A program made the position numbers and the translations under genes. Positions 1 to 6,103 of a DNA stretch of 8,790 nt are shown in pieces. The stretch is from Chitinophagia bacterium (GTDB taxonomy: Bacteria; Bacteroidota; Bacteroidia; Chitinophagales; Chitinophagaceae). The notes beneath the pieces are model-generated. The model was not told the origin of the DNA. It ran no database searches and saw only the letters and a program-made list of their open reading frames with translations. Positions within the stretch are counted from its first letter, which is position 1; each line of letters opens with the position of its first letter. Location of the stretch: assembly GCA_010027295.1 (NCBI GenBank), contig RGVM01000079.1, forward strand, positions 1 through 8,790, read 5' to 3'.

Positions 1-7
1 GGGTGAA

Positions 8-556
8 TCATTCGATCAGGCAGCCGTAGGCAGGCCGGCGAGCCGGTTCGGGGATTCGGCCGTTTCGGATGGCTTCGAGGGCGTCTGCGAGGTAGTGTTC
101 CGAGGTGACGGGTCTGCGAAGCCCCAGTCCGGCGAACATATCGTCGATGGCTCCGCTATACAGAAGATGTCCCGAGTGGAAGACCAGCACTTCCGGTACG
201 ACCCTGGTCCCCATACGGTGTGCGTAGCGGTTGCCCCGGTCGGTGCGCCATGGCAAGTCAAATCCGAACTCCTTCAGGAAGTCTTTGACCGCGCCGCGGT
301 GGCCTTGTTTCGGACCGTTGCAGAAGACGAGGGATGTCTTGCCCAGGCCTTTGGCGTGCCATGTATCCCGGAAATCCCGGATGACGGGAACATACTGCCG
401 GCTGATGGGGCAGTCGGTAGCCATGAGGAAGACGACTCGGACGTTTCGAAGCTTGGCATTGGAACTGTCTGAAATCGGTTTGGGGGATAGGGAATCGCAC
501 GTGGTCCGGAAAGAGATCACGTTGAGGCAGAGGAGCAGTATTGGGATGGACGGCAT
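8..556 (-). CDS. Thioredoxin-fold redoxin-like protein, probably exported
   Basis: A 182-residue protein of the thioredoxin/peroxiredoxin superfamily. Seen in the sequence: a hydrophobic N-terminus (residues 4-16) that could be a weak signal peptide, although it lacks the usual leading positive charge; a beta-strand followed by the motif ATDCPIS (Cys49), where the usual CXXC is reduced to a single Cys; a RVVPEVLVF segment with Pro121 at the position of the thioredoxin cis-proline; an LLYSGAIDD strand; and a C-terminal AYGCLIE with Cys179. The CPIS motif, the Y-x-G-x-IDD strand and the terminal GCxIE recall small redoxin-domain proteins of Bacteroidota and Planctomycetes that often sit near cytochrome c genes (from memory). 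The single active-site Cys argues against a classical dithiol oxidoreductase; pairing of Cys49 with Cys179 is inference. The stop codon overlaps a possible next ATG (ATGA), which suggests an operon continuing beyond the window. The fold is fairly sure, the function is not. Confidence 0.8.
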   Translation of the reverse strand: MPSIPILLLCLNVISFRTTCDSLSPKPISDSSNAKLRNVRVVFLMATDCPISRQYVPVIRDFRDTWHAKGLGKTSLVFCNGPKQGHRGAVKDFLKEFGFDLPWRTDRGNRYAHRMGTRVVPEVLVFHSGHLLYSGAIDDMFAGLGLRRPVTSEHYLADALEAIRNGRIPEPARRPAYGCLIE

Positions 557-980
557 GTCAGGTTTATTCTGGAGGAGTCAGGTATGCTAATTTCCCATAA
601 ATCACCGAACGACAAGGAACAGGCCCTTCATCTGAACGTCTTGATAGGCTATGGAGCGCGCATATGACTTTCATGACAGTCGCTGCCTCACCGAGTCATC
701 TGTGTTTTTGAATGGCTATCGCGTGTGGAGTGGGCATACCTCAACTCGTGGACATATTTCCGGTTCACTGAGCTGCGGCGTATCTCATACATACTGGGAG
801 GAATCGGAAGCAGGCGGAGGTAGAGCGGGACGACAAAGGAATTGTCATATCGCCTCCCCATTGCATGTGCATCAGGGGAAGGTATGCGTATTCCACATAA
901 ACACCTCCGGGAAGCAGCATCCGGTGAGCCGGAATGCTCTACATCAGGAATACAGGCGGTGATGATTATTCAAATATCCA

Positions 981-1013
981 TTTGTCTGGATATATGTGGG
1001 ATGGTTATCTTCG
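981..1013 (+). promoter_or_regulatory. Putative susC promoter (-33 TTTG, -7 TATCTTCG)
   Basis: TTTG at 981-984 is followed after 21 nt by TATCTTCG at 1006-1013. The Bacteroidota housekeeping promoter consensus is TTTG or TTG near -33 and TAnnTTTG near -7, spaced about 19-21 nt. The -7 element here matches five of the six defined positions, with C in place of the third T of TTTG. Transcription would start near 1020 and leave a leader of about 90 nt before the susC ATG. The surrounding segment is AT-rich compared with the genes. This is a by-eye match and is not proven. Confidence 0.4.
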
Positions 1014-1052
1014 CCGACCCTTATTACGACCTACCTGTCAGACGACTTGCAG

Positions 1053-1071
1053 GGGTTGGCAATGCCAGCCC
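1053..1071 (+). promoter_or_regulatory. Hairpin in the susC 5' leader
   Basis: GGGTTGGC at 1053-1060 pairs with GCCAGCCC at 1064-1071 around an AAT loop. The stem has 8 bp including one G-T wobble. It lies between the predicted start site and the susC start codon, about 40 nt before the ATG. The rest of the leader is A/T-rich and ends in an A-run just before the start. The stem could affect transcript stability or translation of susC, but a chance stem of this size in GC-rich DNA cannot be excluded. Confidence 0.25.
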
Positions 1072-1110
1072 GGTAGTTTCCAACATTTATTCTTCAACAA
1101 AAAAGGTAGC

Positions 1111-4100
1111 ATGAAAAGACTTCTTTTCAGCCTGCTCGCCGTGGCATTCGGCATGACGCAGGCGCTTGCCCAGGGCAGGAGCGTCACGGGCAAGGTGACC
1201 GACGACAAGGGTGCACCGCTATCGGGTGTCACGGTGACCGTGGTGGGCAGGGACACGCGTGCCCTGACCGACAACAGCGGTAATTTCAGCATCCAGGTGG
1301 CCGAAGGCGCGCGCAGCCTCCGCTTCACCTATGTCGGCTTCGAGTTGGCCGACGAGGCCCTCTCCGGCCGCAGCACGGTGAACGTTAGCCTGAAGCCTGC
1401 GAACGCCGGCCTCGAGGAGGTCGTCGTGGTGGGTTATACCACGCAGAAGCGCAAGGAGGCCACCGGATCCATCGCCTCTGTGAAGGGTGCGGCCATCGCC
1501 AACCTTCCGGTGCAGAGCTTCGAGGCCTCCCTGGCGGGTCGTGCCGCCGGTGTGCAGATCACGGTGCCTAACGGTGTGCTCAACAACGCGCCGGTCTTCC
1601 GCGTGCGCGGCACCAACTCCATCAACCTGAGTTCGCAGCCGTTGATCGTCATCGACGGCGTGCCCTCCTTCCAGGGGGATGTGAGCCAGAACTCGGCCGC
1701 CAACAACCCGCTGGCATCCATCAATCCGAACGACATCGAGAGCATCGATATCCTGAAGGACGCTTCCGCCGCCGCCATCTACGGTAGCCGCGCCGCGAAC
1801 GGCGTCGTGATGATCACCACCAAGCGGGGCAAGAGCGGCGCAGCCAAGGTCACGTACGACGTCACCGTCGGTCAGACCGAGGCCTTCCGCCTGTGGGACG
1901 TGCTCAACGCCGAGCAGTACATGACCATCAAGAACGAGGGCCTGGCCAATGCCGGCATCACCAATCAGAAATTCAACCCCACGCAGGACGCCAGTGGCAG
2001 GACCATCGACACCCGCTGGATCGACTACGTCTATCGTCGCGGCTTCCAGCAGACGCACACGCTGAGCGTCACGGGCGGCAACGAATCCACCAAGTATTAC
2101 ATGTCGGCCGGTTACACCGACCAGGAGGGGATGCTCAAGGCCAACGAGTTCAACCGGAAGAACATCCGGATGAATATCGACCACAGCGCCAACAAGTATG
2201 TGACCCTGGGTGCCAACTTCAACTTCTCCAACGAGTTCAACCGGGCGCCCAACACGGGATCCCTGCCCGGCCAGGCGTTCTCCACCGCCGGCATCGGACG
2301 CATCCCGCTGGTGACGGCGCCCAATGTGGCACCGTACAACAACGACGGGTCCTTCAATGTCAACTCGGCCGGCCTGATCGGTGTCATGAACAACCAGACG
2401 GGCCAGGTGGGCTTCTACAACCCCATCCCCATCATCGAGCTGAACCGCTTCACCAGCGAGAACAACCGCATCAACAGCAATGTCTATCTGCAGGTGAAGC
2501 CGGTGAGCTGGCTGACGTTGAAGTCGCTCTACGGCGTGGACTACCTCAACACCGACAACAACTCCTTCTTCACGCCCGTGCACGGGGACGGCTTCCCCCG
2601 CGGCAGCGCCACGAGCACGCTGGCCAAGTACCGCCGCTGGGTATGGACCAACACGGCCAACTTCGAGAAGAAGTTCGGTGACGACCACTCCGTCAACCTG
2701 CTGGTCGGTAACGAGCAGCAGCGCACCCTGAGCGAGGGCTTCGGCCTCAACCGCCAGGACATCTCCGACCCCAACTACACCGACATCCAGGGTGGCTGGC
2801 TGACGCCCAACCCCGCGGGTCTATTCCGTGGCGAGAACTACTTCCTCTCCAACTTCGCCCAGCTGCGCTATGACTTCCGTAAGAAATACTTCCTCGGCGC
2901 CAACGCACGCCGCGACGAGTATTCCGCTTTCGGTCCCGGCAACAAGCAGGGTGACTTCTGGGGCGTGTCCGCCGCATGGGACATCTCCCGCGAGGGCTTC
3001 TGGGAGAAGATCGGCGCAGACAAGGTCTTCAGCTCCTTCAAGTTCAGGGGCAGCTACGGTACGGTGGGTAACATCGCCGGCATCGGCGACTTCGTATCCC
3101 TCTCGCTCTACGGCTCCGGTCTCTACGGCGCCCTCGGCACCCTGGCCTTCTCGCAGGCGGGCAATACGAATCTGAAGTGGGAGACTTCCACCAAGACCGA
3201 CATCGGCGTCGCCTTCGGCATCCTCAATGAGCGGGTGCAGTTCGACGTGACGTACTACAACAACAACATCGACGGACTGATCCTCGGTGTGCCGCAGGCG
3301 CCCTCCAGGGGCATCCCCGGCAACTCGATCAACGACAACGTCGGTAGCATGTACAACCGCGGCTTCGAGGTGACCGTGAACGCCACCCCCATACGCACGA
3401 ACAATTTCAGCTGGACCACCAACCTGAACCTCACGACCAACGACAACGAGGTGACTTCCCTCGTACCGGGCGGCGCCCAGGAGTTCGTGACAGGCACTTC
3501 CGGCCTGGAAGTGGCCAACATCACGCGCGTGGGCTTCCCCATCGGCAGCATCTACGTGGTCAAGACCGACGGCGTCAACCCCGCCAACGGCCGCCGCATC
3601 TTCGTCAACCGCGCCGGACAGCGGATTCAGTACACGCACGTGCTGCCCGCCGGCCAGACGAGTCGCTGGACCTTCCTCGACGGTTCCACGGCTCCCGCCG
3701 TCAGCGGTGCCGAGGCCGTCATCTTCGGTCGTTCCACGCCGAAGTATTTCGGCGGATGGGATAACACCTTCCGCTATCGCAACTTCGACCTGAACGTGCT
3801 CATGACCTACCAGGGTGGTTTCTACGTCTACAACGGCACCAAGGCCGGTCTGCGCGACCAGCGCTTCTGGAACAACTCGACCGAGGTCATGACCCGCTGG
3901 CAGAAGGCCGGTGACGTGACGGACATCCCCCGCGTCGTATTCGGCGACAACGTCTCCAACGGCTCGGCCTTCGCCCAGTCGCAGAACGTGGAGAAGGGTG
4001 ACTTCCTCAAGCTCCGCAACCTGACCTTCGGCTACACCCTGCCTTCCAAGCTGGTGCAGAAGGCGAAGCTGAACGGTGTCCGCGCCTATGTCAGCGGACA

Positions 4101-4242
4101 GAACCTGGCCATCCTGACCGAGTACACAGGTCCCGACCCCGAGGTGTCCGCGAACGGCAACGGCAACTCCAACCAGGGTGTTGACCGCAACTCGGTCGCC
4201 AACGCACGCACCGTGCTCTTCGGCCTCCGGATCGATTTCTAA
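1111..4242 (+). CDS. SusC/RagA-type TonB-dependent outer-membrane transporter
   Basis: A 1043-residue outer-membrane beta-barrel that, with its SusD partner, takes up a ligand using TonB energy. The start at 1111 is preferred to an in-frame ATG at 934 because the Sec signal peptide begins there (MKRLLFSLLAVAF, likely cut after ALA at residue 20) and an A-rich tract plus AAGG lies just upstream. Domain order: signal peptide 1-20; carboxypeptidase-regulatory-like beta-sandwich about 24-95 (GKVTDDKGAPLSGVTVTV to TYVGF); TonB-box-like segment 101-114 (LEEVVVVGYTTQKR); plug about 115-238 with the SusC signature around 217-235 (DASAAAIYGSRAANGVVMI); barrel to a C-terminal FGLRIDF ending in Phe, as outer-membrane barrels do. 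The length is normal for the family. There is no N-terminal secretin/STN signalling domain, so control by an ECF sigma/anti-sigma pair is unlikely. The substrate is unknown because no enzymes flank the pair. Confidence 0.96.
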   Translation: MKRLLFSLLAVAFGMTQALAQGRSVTGKVTDDKGAPLSGVTVTVVGRDTRALTDNSGNFSIQVAEGARSLRFTYVGFELADEALSGRSTVNVSLKPANAGLEEVVVVGYTTQKRKEATGSIASVKGAAIANLPVQSFEASLAGRAAGVQITVPNGVLNNAPVFRVRGTNSINLSSQPLIVIDGVPSFQGDVSQNSAANNPLASINPNDIESIDILKDASAAAIYGSRAANGVVMITTKRGKSGAAKVTYDVTVGQTEAFRLWDVLNAEQYMTIKNEGLANAGITNQKFNPTQDASGRTIDTRWIDYVYRRGFQQTHTLSVTGGNESTKYYMSAGYTDQEGMLKANEFNRKNIRMNIDHSANKYVTLGANFNFSNEFNRAPNTGSLPGQAFSTAGIGRIPLVTAPNVAPYNNDGSFNVNSAGLIGVMNNQTGQVGFYNPIPIIELNRFTSENNRINSNVYLQVKPVSWLTLKSLYGVDYLNTDNNSFFTPVHGDGFPRGSATSTLAKYRRWVWTNTANFEKKFGDDHSVNLLVGNEQQRTLSEGFGLNRQDISDPNYTDIQGGWLTPNPAGLFRGENYFLSNFAQLRYDFRKKYFLGANARRDEYSAFGPGNKQGDFWGVSAAWDISREGFWEKIGADKVFSSFKFRGSYGTVGNIAGIGDFVSLSLYGSGLYGALGTLAFSQAGNTNLKWETSTKTDIGVAFGILNERVQFDVTYYNNNIDGLILGVPQAPSRGIPGNSINDNVGSMYNRGFEVTVNATPIRTNNFSWTTNLNLTTNDNEVTSLVPGGAQEFVTGTSGLEVANITRVGFPIGSIYVVKTDGVNPANGRRIFVNRAGQRIQYTHVLPAGQTSRWTFLDGSTAPAVSGAEAVIFGRSTPKYFGGWDNTFRYRNFDLNVLMTYQGGFYVYNGTKAGLRDQRFWNNSTEVMTRWQKAGDVTDIPRVVFGDNVSNGSAFAQSQNVEKGDFLKLRNLTFGYTLPSKLVQKAKLNGVRAYVSGQNLAILTEYTGPDPEVSANGNGNSNQGVDRNSVANARTVLFGLRIDF

Positions 4243-4262
4243 CCCGCGAAAATCATTGAAAG

Positions 4263-5714
4263 ATGAACCATATCAGAATCGCCTCGATGGCCCTGGGCCT
4301 CTCCGCCCTCAGCCTGGTGTCCTGCCAGAAGGACACATGGCTGAACCCGCAGCTGACGACGGCCATATCCGATGCCACCGCCTTCGATACGAGGGACCGC
4401 ATCGCACAACAGATCAACAGCCTGTACGCCGCCGTCAAGTCGGGCCTGTACCTGGGCAGCCGCTACATCGCATATAACGAGATCCGCGGTGACGACTACA
4501 ACAACCTCCGCACGAACGGTGTGACGGGTTTCCAGACATGGAACCACACCATCGTCGCCTCCACCAACGAGGTGGCCAACGTATGGGGTGCCGCCTATTC
4601 GGCCATCAACCAGGCCAACGTGTTCCTCGACGGCATGGCCGCCAAGGGCAGCACCGTGGTGGGCAGTCCCCTCGCCAACCAGTACATCGCCGAGGCGCGC
4701 TTCATCCGGGCCATGTGCTACTACGACCTGCTGCAGCTGTACGCCCGCCCTTTCTGGGACGGCAACGGCTCCAAGCCCGGTCTGCCGCTCCGCCTCAAGG
4801 GCAACAAGAGCAGCGGCAACAACGACCTCGCCCGTAGCACGGTCGCGGAGGTCTACAACCAGATCCTGCAGGACCTCGACTTCGCCGAGCAGAACCTGCC
4901 CGCCAACTATGCGGACGCCCTCACCAACACGACGCGCGCACACCGCAACACCGCCATCGCACTGAAGGTGCGTGTCAACCTGAGCATGCAGCGCTACGCA
5001 CAGGTGATCGCCGAGGCCAACAAGATCGTCTCCACGGCGGCACCCTTCACCGCCGCCACCGGCGTGGCCCATGCCCTGCAGGCCAGCATCCGCACGGTGT
5101 TCACCACCTACACGACCACGGAGTCCATTTTCTCGCTGCCCTTCACGGCCAACAACCTGCCGGGCACGCAGAACAGCCTCGCCTTCCATTTCGCCCCGGC
5201 GCCGGTGGGCGGCTCCGAGTACCCCCTGATCAGCACGGGCATCATCAGCCGTCCCGAGTTCAGGGCCGATGACAGGCGTCGTACCGAGCTACTGACGGTC
5301 AACTCCGGAAACACCTGGATCAACAAGTATCCGACGGGTCCGGTCAACACCGACTACGCCCCGATCATCCGGTATTCGGAAGTGCTGCTGAGCCTGGCGG
5401 AGTCCATTGCCCGCACCACGACGGGTGTCGATGCGCGCGCCCTCGCGCTGCTGAACGCCGTCCACCTGCGGAGCCAGCCGACGGCCTTCGCTGCCGGCGA
5501 CTTCGCCACCAACGACGCCTTCCGCAACGCCATCCTGATGGAGCGTCGCATCGAGCTCATGGGTGAGGGACGTCGCAGCCCCGACCTGCTCCGTCTCGGC
5601 CTGCCCCTTCCGGCCAAGGCCAACGTGCAGGCCATCCAGCCCTCCCAGGCCGAATATATCTGGCCGATCCCCGACACGGAGCTCATCAACAACAAGCTGA
5701 TGACGCAGAACTGA
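4263..5714 (+). CDS. SusD/RagB-type surface lipoprotein, partner of the upstream SusC
   Basis: A 483-residue ligand-binding lipoprotein that caps the SusC barrel on the cell surface. It has a lipoprotein signal peptide with lipobox LVSC (Cys21), followed by QKDTWLNPQ. The N-terminal helical SusD region spans roughly 30-240 and includes the TPR-like segment ANQYIAEARFIRAMCYYDLLQLY (138-160). The C-terminal RagB/SusD region has the usual landmarks: PIIRYSEVLLSLAE (367-380), a MERRIELMGEGRR helix (426-438), DLLRLG (441-446) and YIWPIPDTE near the end (465-473). The gene starts 20 nt after the susC stop, so the two are almost certainly co-transcribed, and a strong hairpin follows 17 nt after its stop. 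No hydrolase or further surface lipoprotein follows, so this is a minimal SusCD unit with no inferable ligand. Confidence 0.95.
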   Translation: MNHIRIASMALGLSALSLVSCQKDTWLNPQLTTAISDATAFDTRDRIAQQINSLYAAVKSGLYLGSRYIAYNEIRGDDYNNLRTNGVTGFQTWNHTIVASTNEVANVWGAAYSAINQANVFLDGMAAKGSTVVGSPLANQYIAEARFIRAMCYYDLLQLYARPFWDGNGSKPGLPLRLKGNKSSGNNDLARSTVAEVYNQILQDLDFAEQNLPANYADALTNTTRAHRNTAIALKVRVNLSMQRYAQVIAEANKIVSTAAPFTAATGVAHALQASIRTVFTTYTTTESIFSLPFTANNLPGTQNSLAFHFAPAPVGGSEYPLISTGIISRPEFRADDRRRTELLTVNSGNTWINKYPTGPVNTDYAPIIRYSEVLLSLAESIARTTTGVDARALALLNAVHLRSQPTAFAAGDFATNDAFRNAILMERRIELMGEGRRSPDLLRLGLPLPAKANVQAIQPSQAEYIWPIPDTELINNKLMTQN

Positions 5715-5731
5715 TCGGTTACGTCAAACCG

Positions 5732-5777
5732 ACGACAAGCAGAAGGCACCCTGAGAGGGGTGCCTTCTGCTTGTCGT
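5732..5777. terminator. Perfect 20-bp hairpin between convergent susD and rng
   Basis: The arms 5732-5751 and 5758-5777 are exact reverse complements of 20 nt around a TGAGAG loop. The hairpin begins 17 nt after the susD stop and lies about 50 nt past the end of the decayed rng copy on the opposite strand, so it sits where a bidirectional terminator is expected. Neither side is followed by a clear T-run, so it is not a textbook intrinsic terminator; it could instead protect the 3' ends of both transcripts. Confidence 0.7.
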
Positions 5778-5824
5778 ACAAGGGATGGGGATGATCGGTG
5801 CCGTTGTGGCGGGCATCGGATGCA

Positions 5825-5960
5825 CGTCGTCAGAGACGTATCTCCTCGTTGTTGCTGTCGTAGAAATGGAACTGTGTGAGGTGATAGGCGTTGTTGGAGC
5901 GGATGTGGATGTGCTGTCCGAACTTCCCTGACCAGCGAAGCCTATTGGAGAGAATGTCCT
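5825..5960. repeat. Downstream copy of a 136-bp tandem duplication of the rng 3' end
   Basis: Aligns with 5968-6103 at a constant offset of 143 nt without gaps. By hand count there are 16 mismatches in 136 positions (about 88% identity). The first 49 positions, around the stop codon, are identical, and all differences lie further into the coding part. Seven nt separate the copies. Similarity ends sharply at both borders. Confidence 0.9.
5830..5960 (-). pseudogene. Decayed duplicate of the RNase G C-terminal coding end
   Basis: This segment reads without a stop as a second version of the last 40-odd residues of the neighbouring ribonuclease. It keeps landmarks such as RLRW, YHLT and the terminal FHFYDSNNEEIRL, followed by the same TGA stop. 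It differs at several residues, for example Gly for Trp in the RLRWSW position, Gln for Glu before FHFYDS and His for Asn after KFGQ. It has no start or body of its own, and it is out of frame with the intact gene upstream (offset 143 nt), so stop-codon readthrough would not join them. I read it as a non-functional leftover of a tandem duplication. A role as 3' untranslated RNA is possible but unsupported. Confidence 0.75.
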
Positions 5961-5967
5961 GAAGTGT

Positions 5968-6103
5968 CGTCGTCAGAGACGTATCTCCTCGTTGTTGCTG
6001 TCGTAGAAATGGAACTCCGTGAGGTGGTACCCGTTGTTGGAGAGGATGCGTATGTTCTGTCCGAACTTCCACGACCAGCGGAGCCTCTTGGAAAGGATGC
6101 CCT
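5968..6103. repeat. Gene-internal copy of the 136-bp tandem duplication
   Basis: This is the copy that forms the present 3' end of the RNase G gene (roughly its last 43 codons plus the stop). It matches 5825-5960 at about 88% by hand count, with 49 identical positions at the stop-codon end. Because this copy is in frame with the full gene, it is the one in use. Confidence 0.9.

Larger units (their letters stand above)
557..1110. other. Divergent intergenic region upstream of susC
   Basis: This 554-nt stretch separates the minus-strand redoxin gene from plus-strand susC. It is visibly less GC-rich than the flanking genes. The open frames across it (for example 651-962 plus) have no recognisable domain, no codon bias like the neighbours and no conserved motif, so I read it as non-coding. 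What it does hold is a plausible Bacteroidota promoter at 981-1013 and a leader hairpin at 1053-1071, both annotated separately. It also has a very short ORF at 584-667 with a strong Shine-Dalgarno-like GGAGGAG, which I do not call. A loose imperfect stem can be drawn at 816-856. No tRNA, insertion-sequence end or clear terminator was seen. I found no convincing promoter for the redoxin gene. Confidence 0.6.

Noticed and set aside
816..856. Imperfect stem (GGAG...CTCC, GCG...CGC, GACAA...TTGTC) in the intergenic region
   Set aside because: The pairing is interrupted by bulges and an internal loop with no flanking T-run; it is not distinguishable from chance by eye.
651..962. 103-codon plus-strand frame in the intergenic region
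   Set aside because: Composition and residue order look random, with no recognisable motif and low GC compared with real genes here.
934..1110. 59-codon N-terminal extension of SusC from an upstream ATG
   Set aside because: It would bury a clear Sec signal peptide that begins at 1111, and the segment overlaps the predicted promoter and leader hairpin.
1219..2688. 489-codon frame antisense to susC
   Set aside because: It is a shadow of GC-rich susC codons: low-complexity Val/Gly/His/Asp-rich translation and no domain. The sense frame is a complete SusC.
4239..5189. 316-codon frame antisense to susD
   Set aside because: Same reason: a Val/Gly/Ala-rich shadow of a well-supported SusD gene.
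5830..6072. 80-codon minus-strand frame spanning both repeat copies
   Set aside because: Its first half is the RNase G C-terminus read out of frame and its second half is the decayed duplicate; it has no independent start signal or domain.
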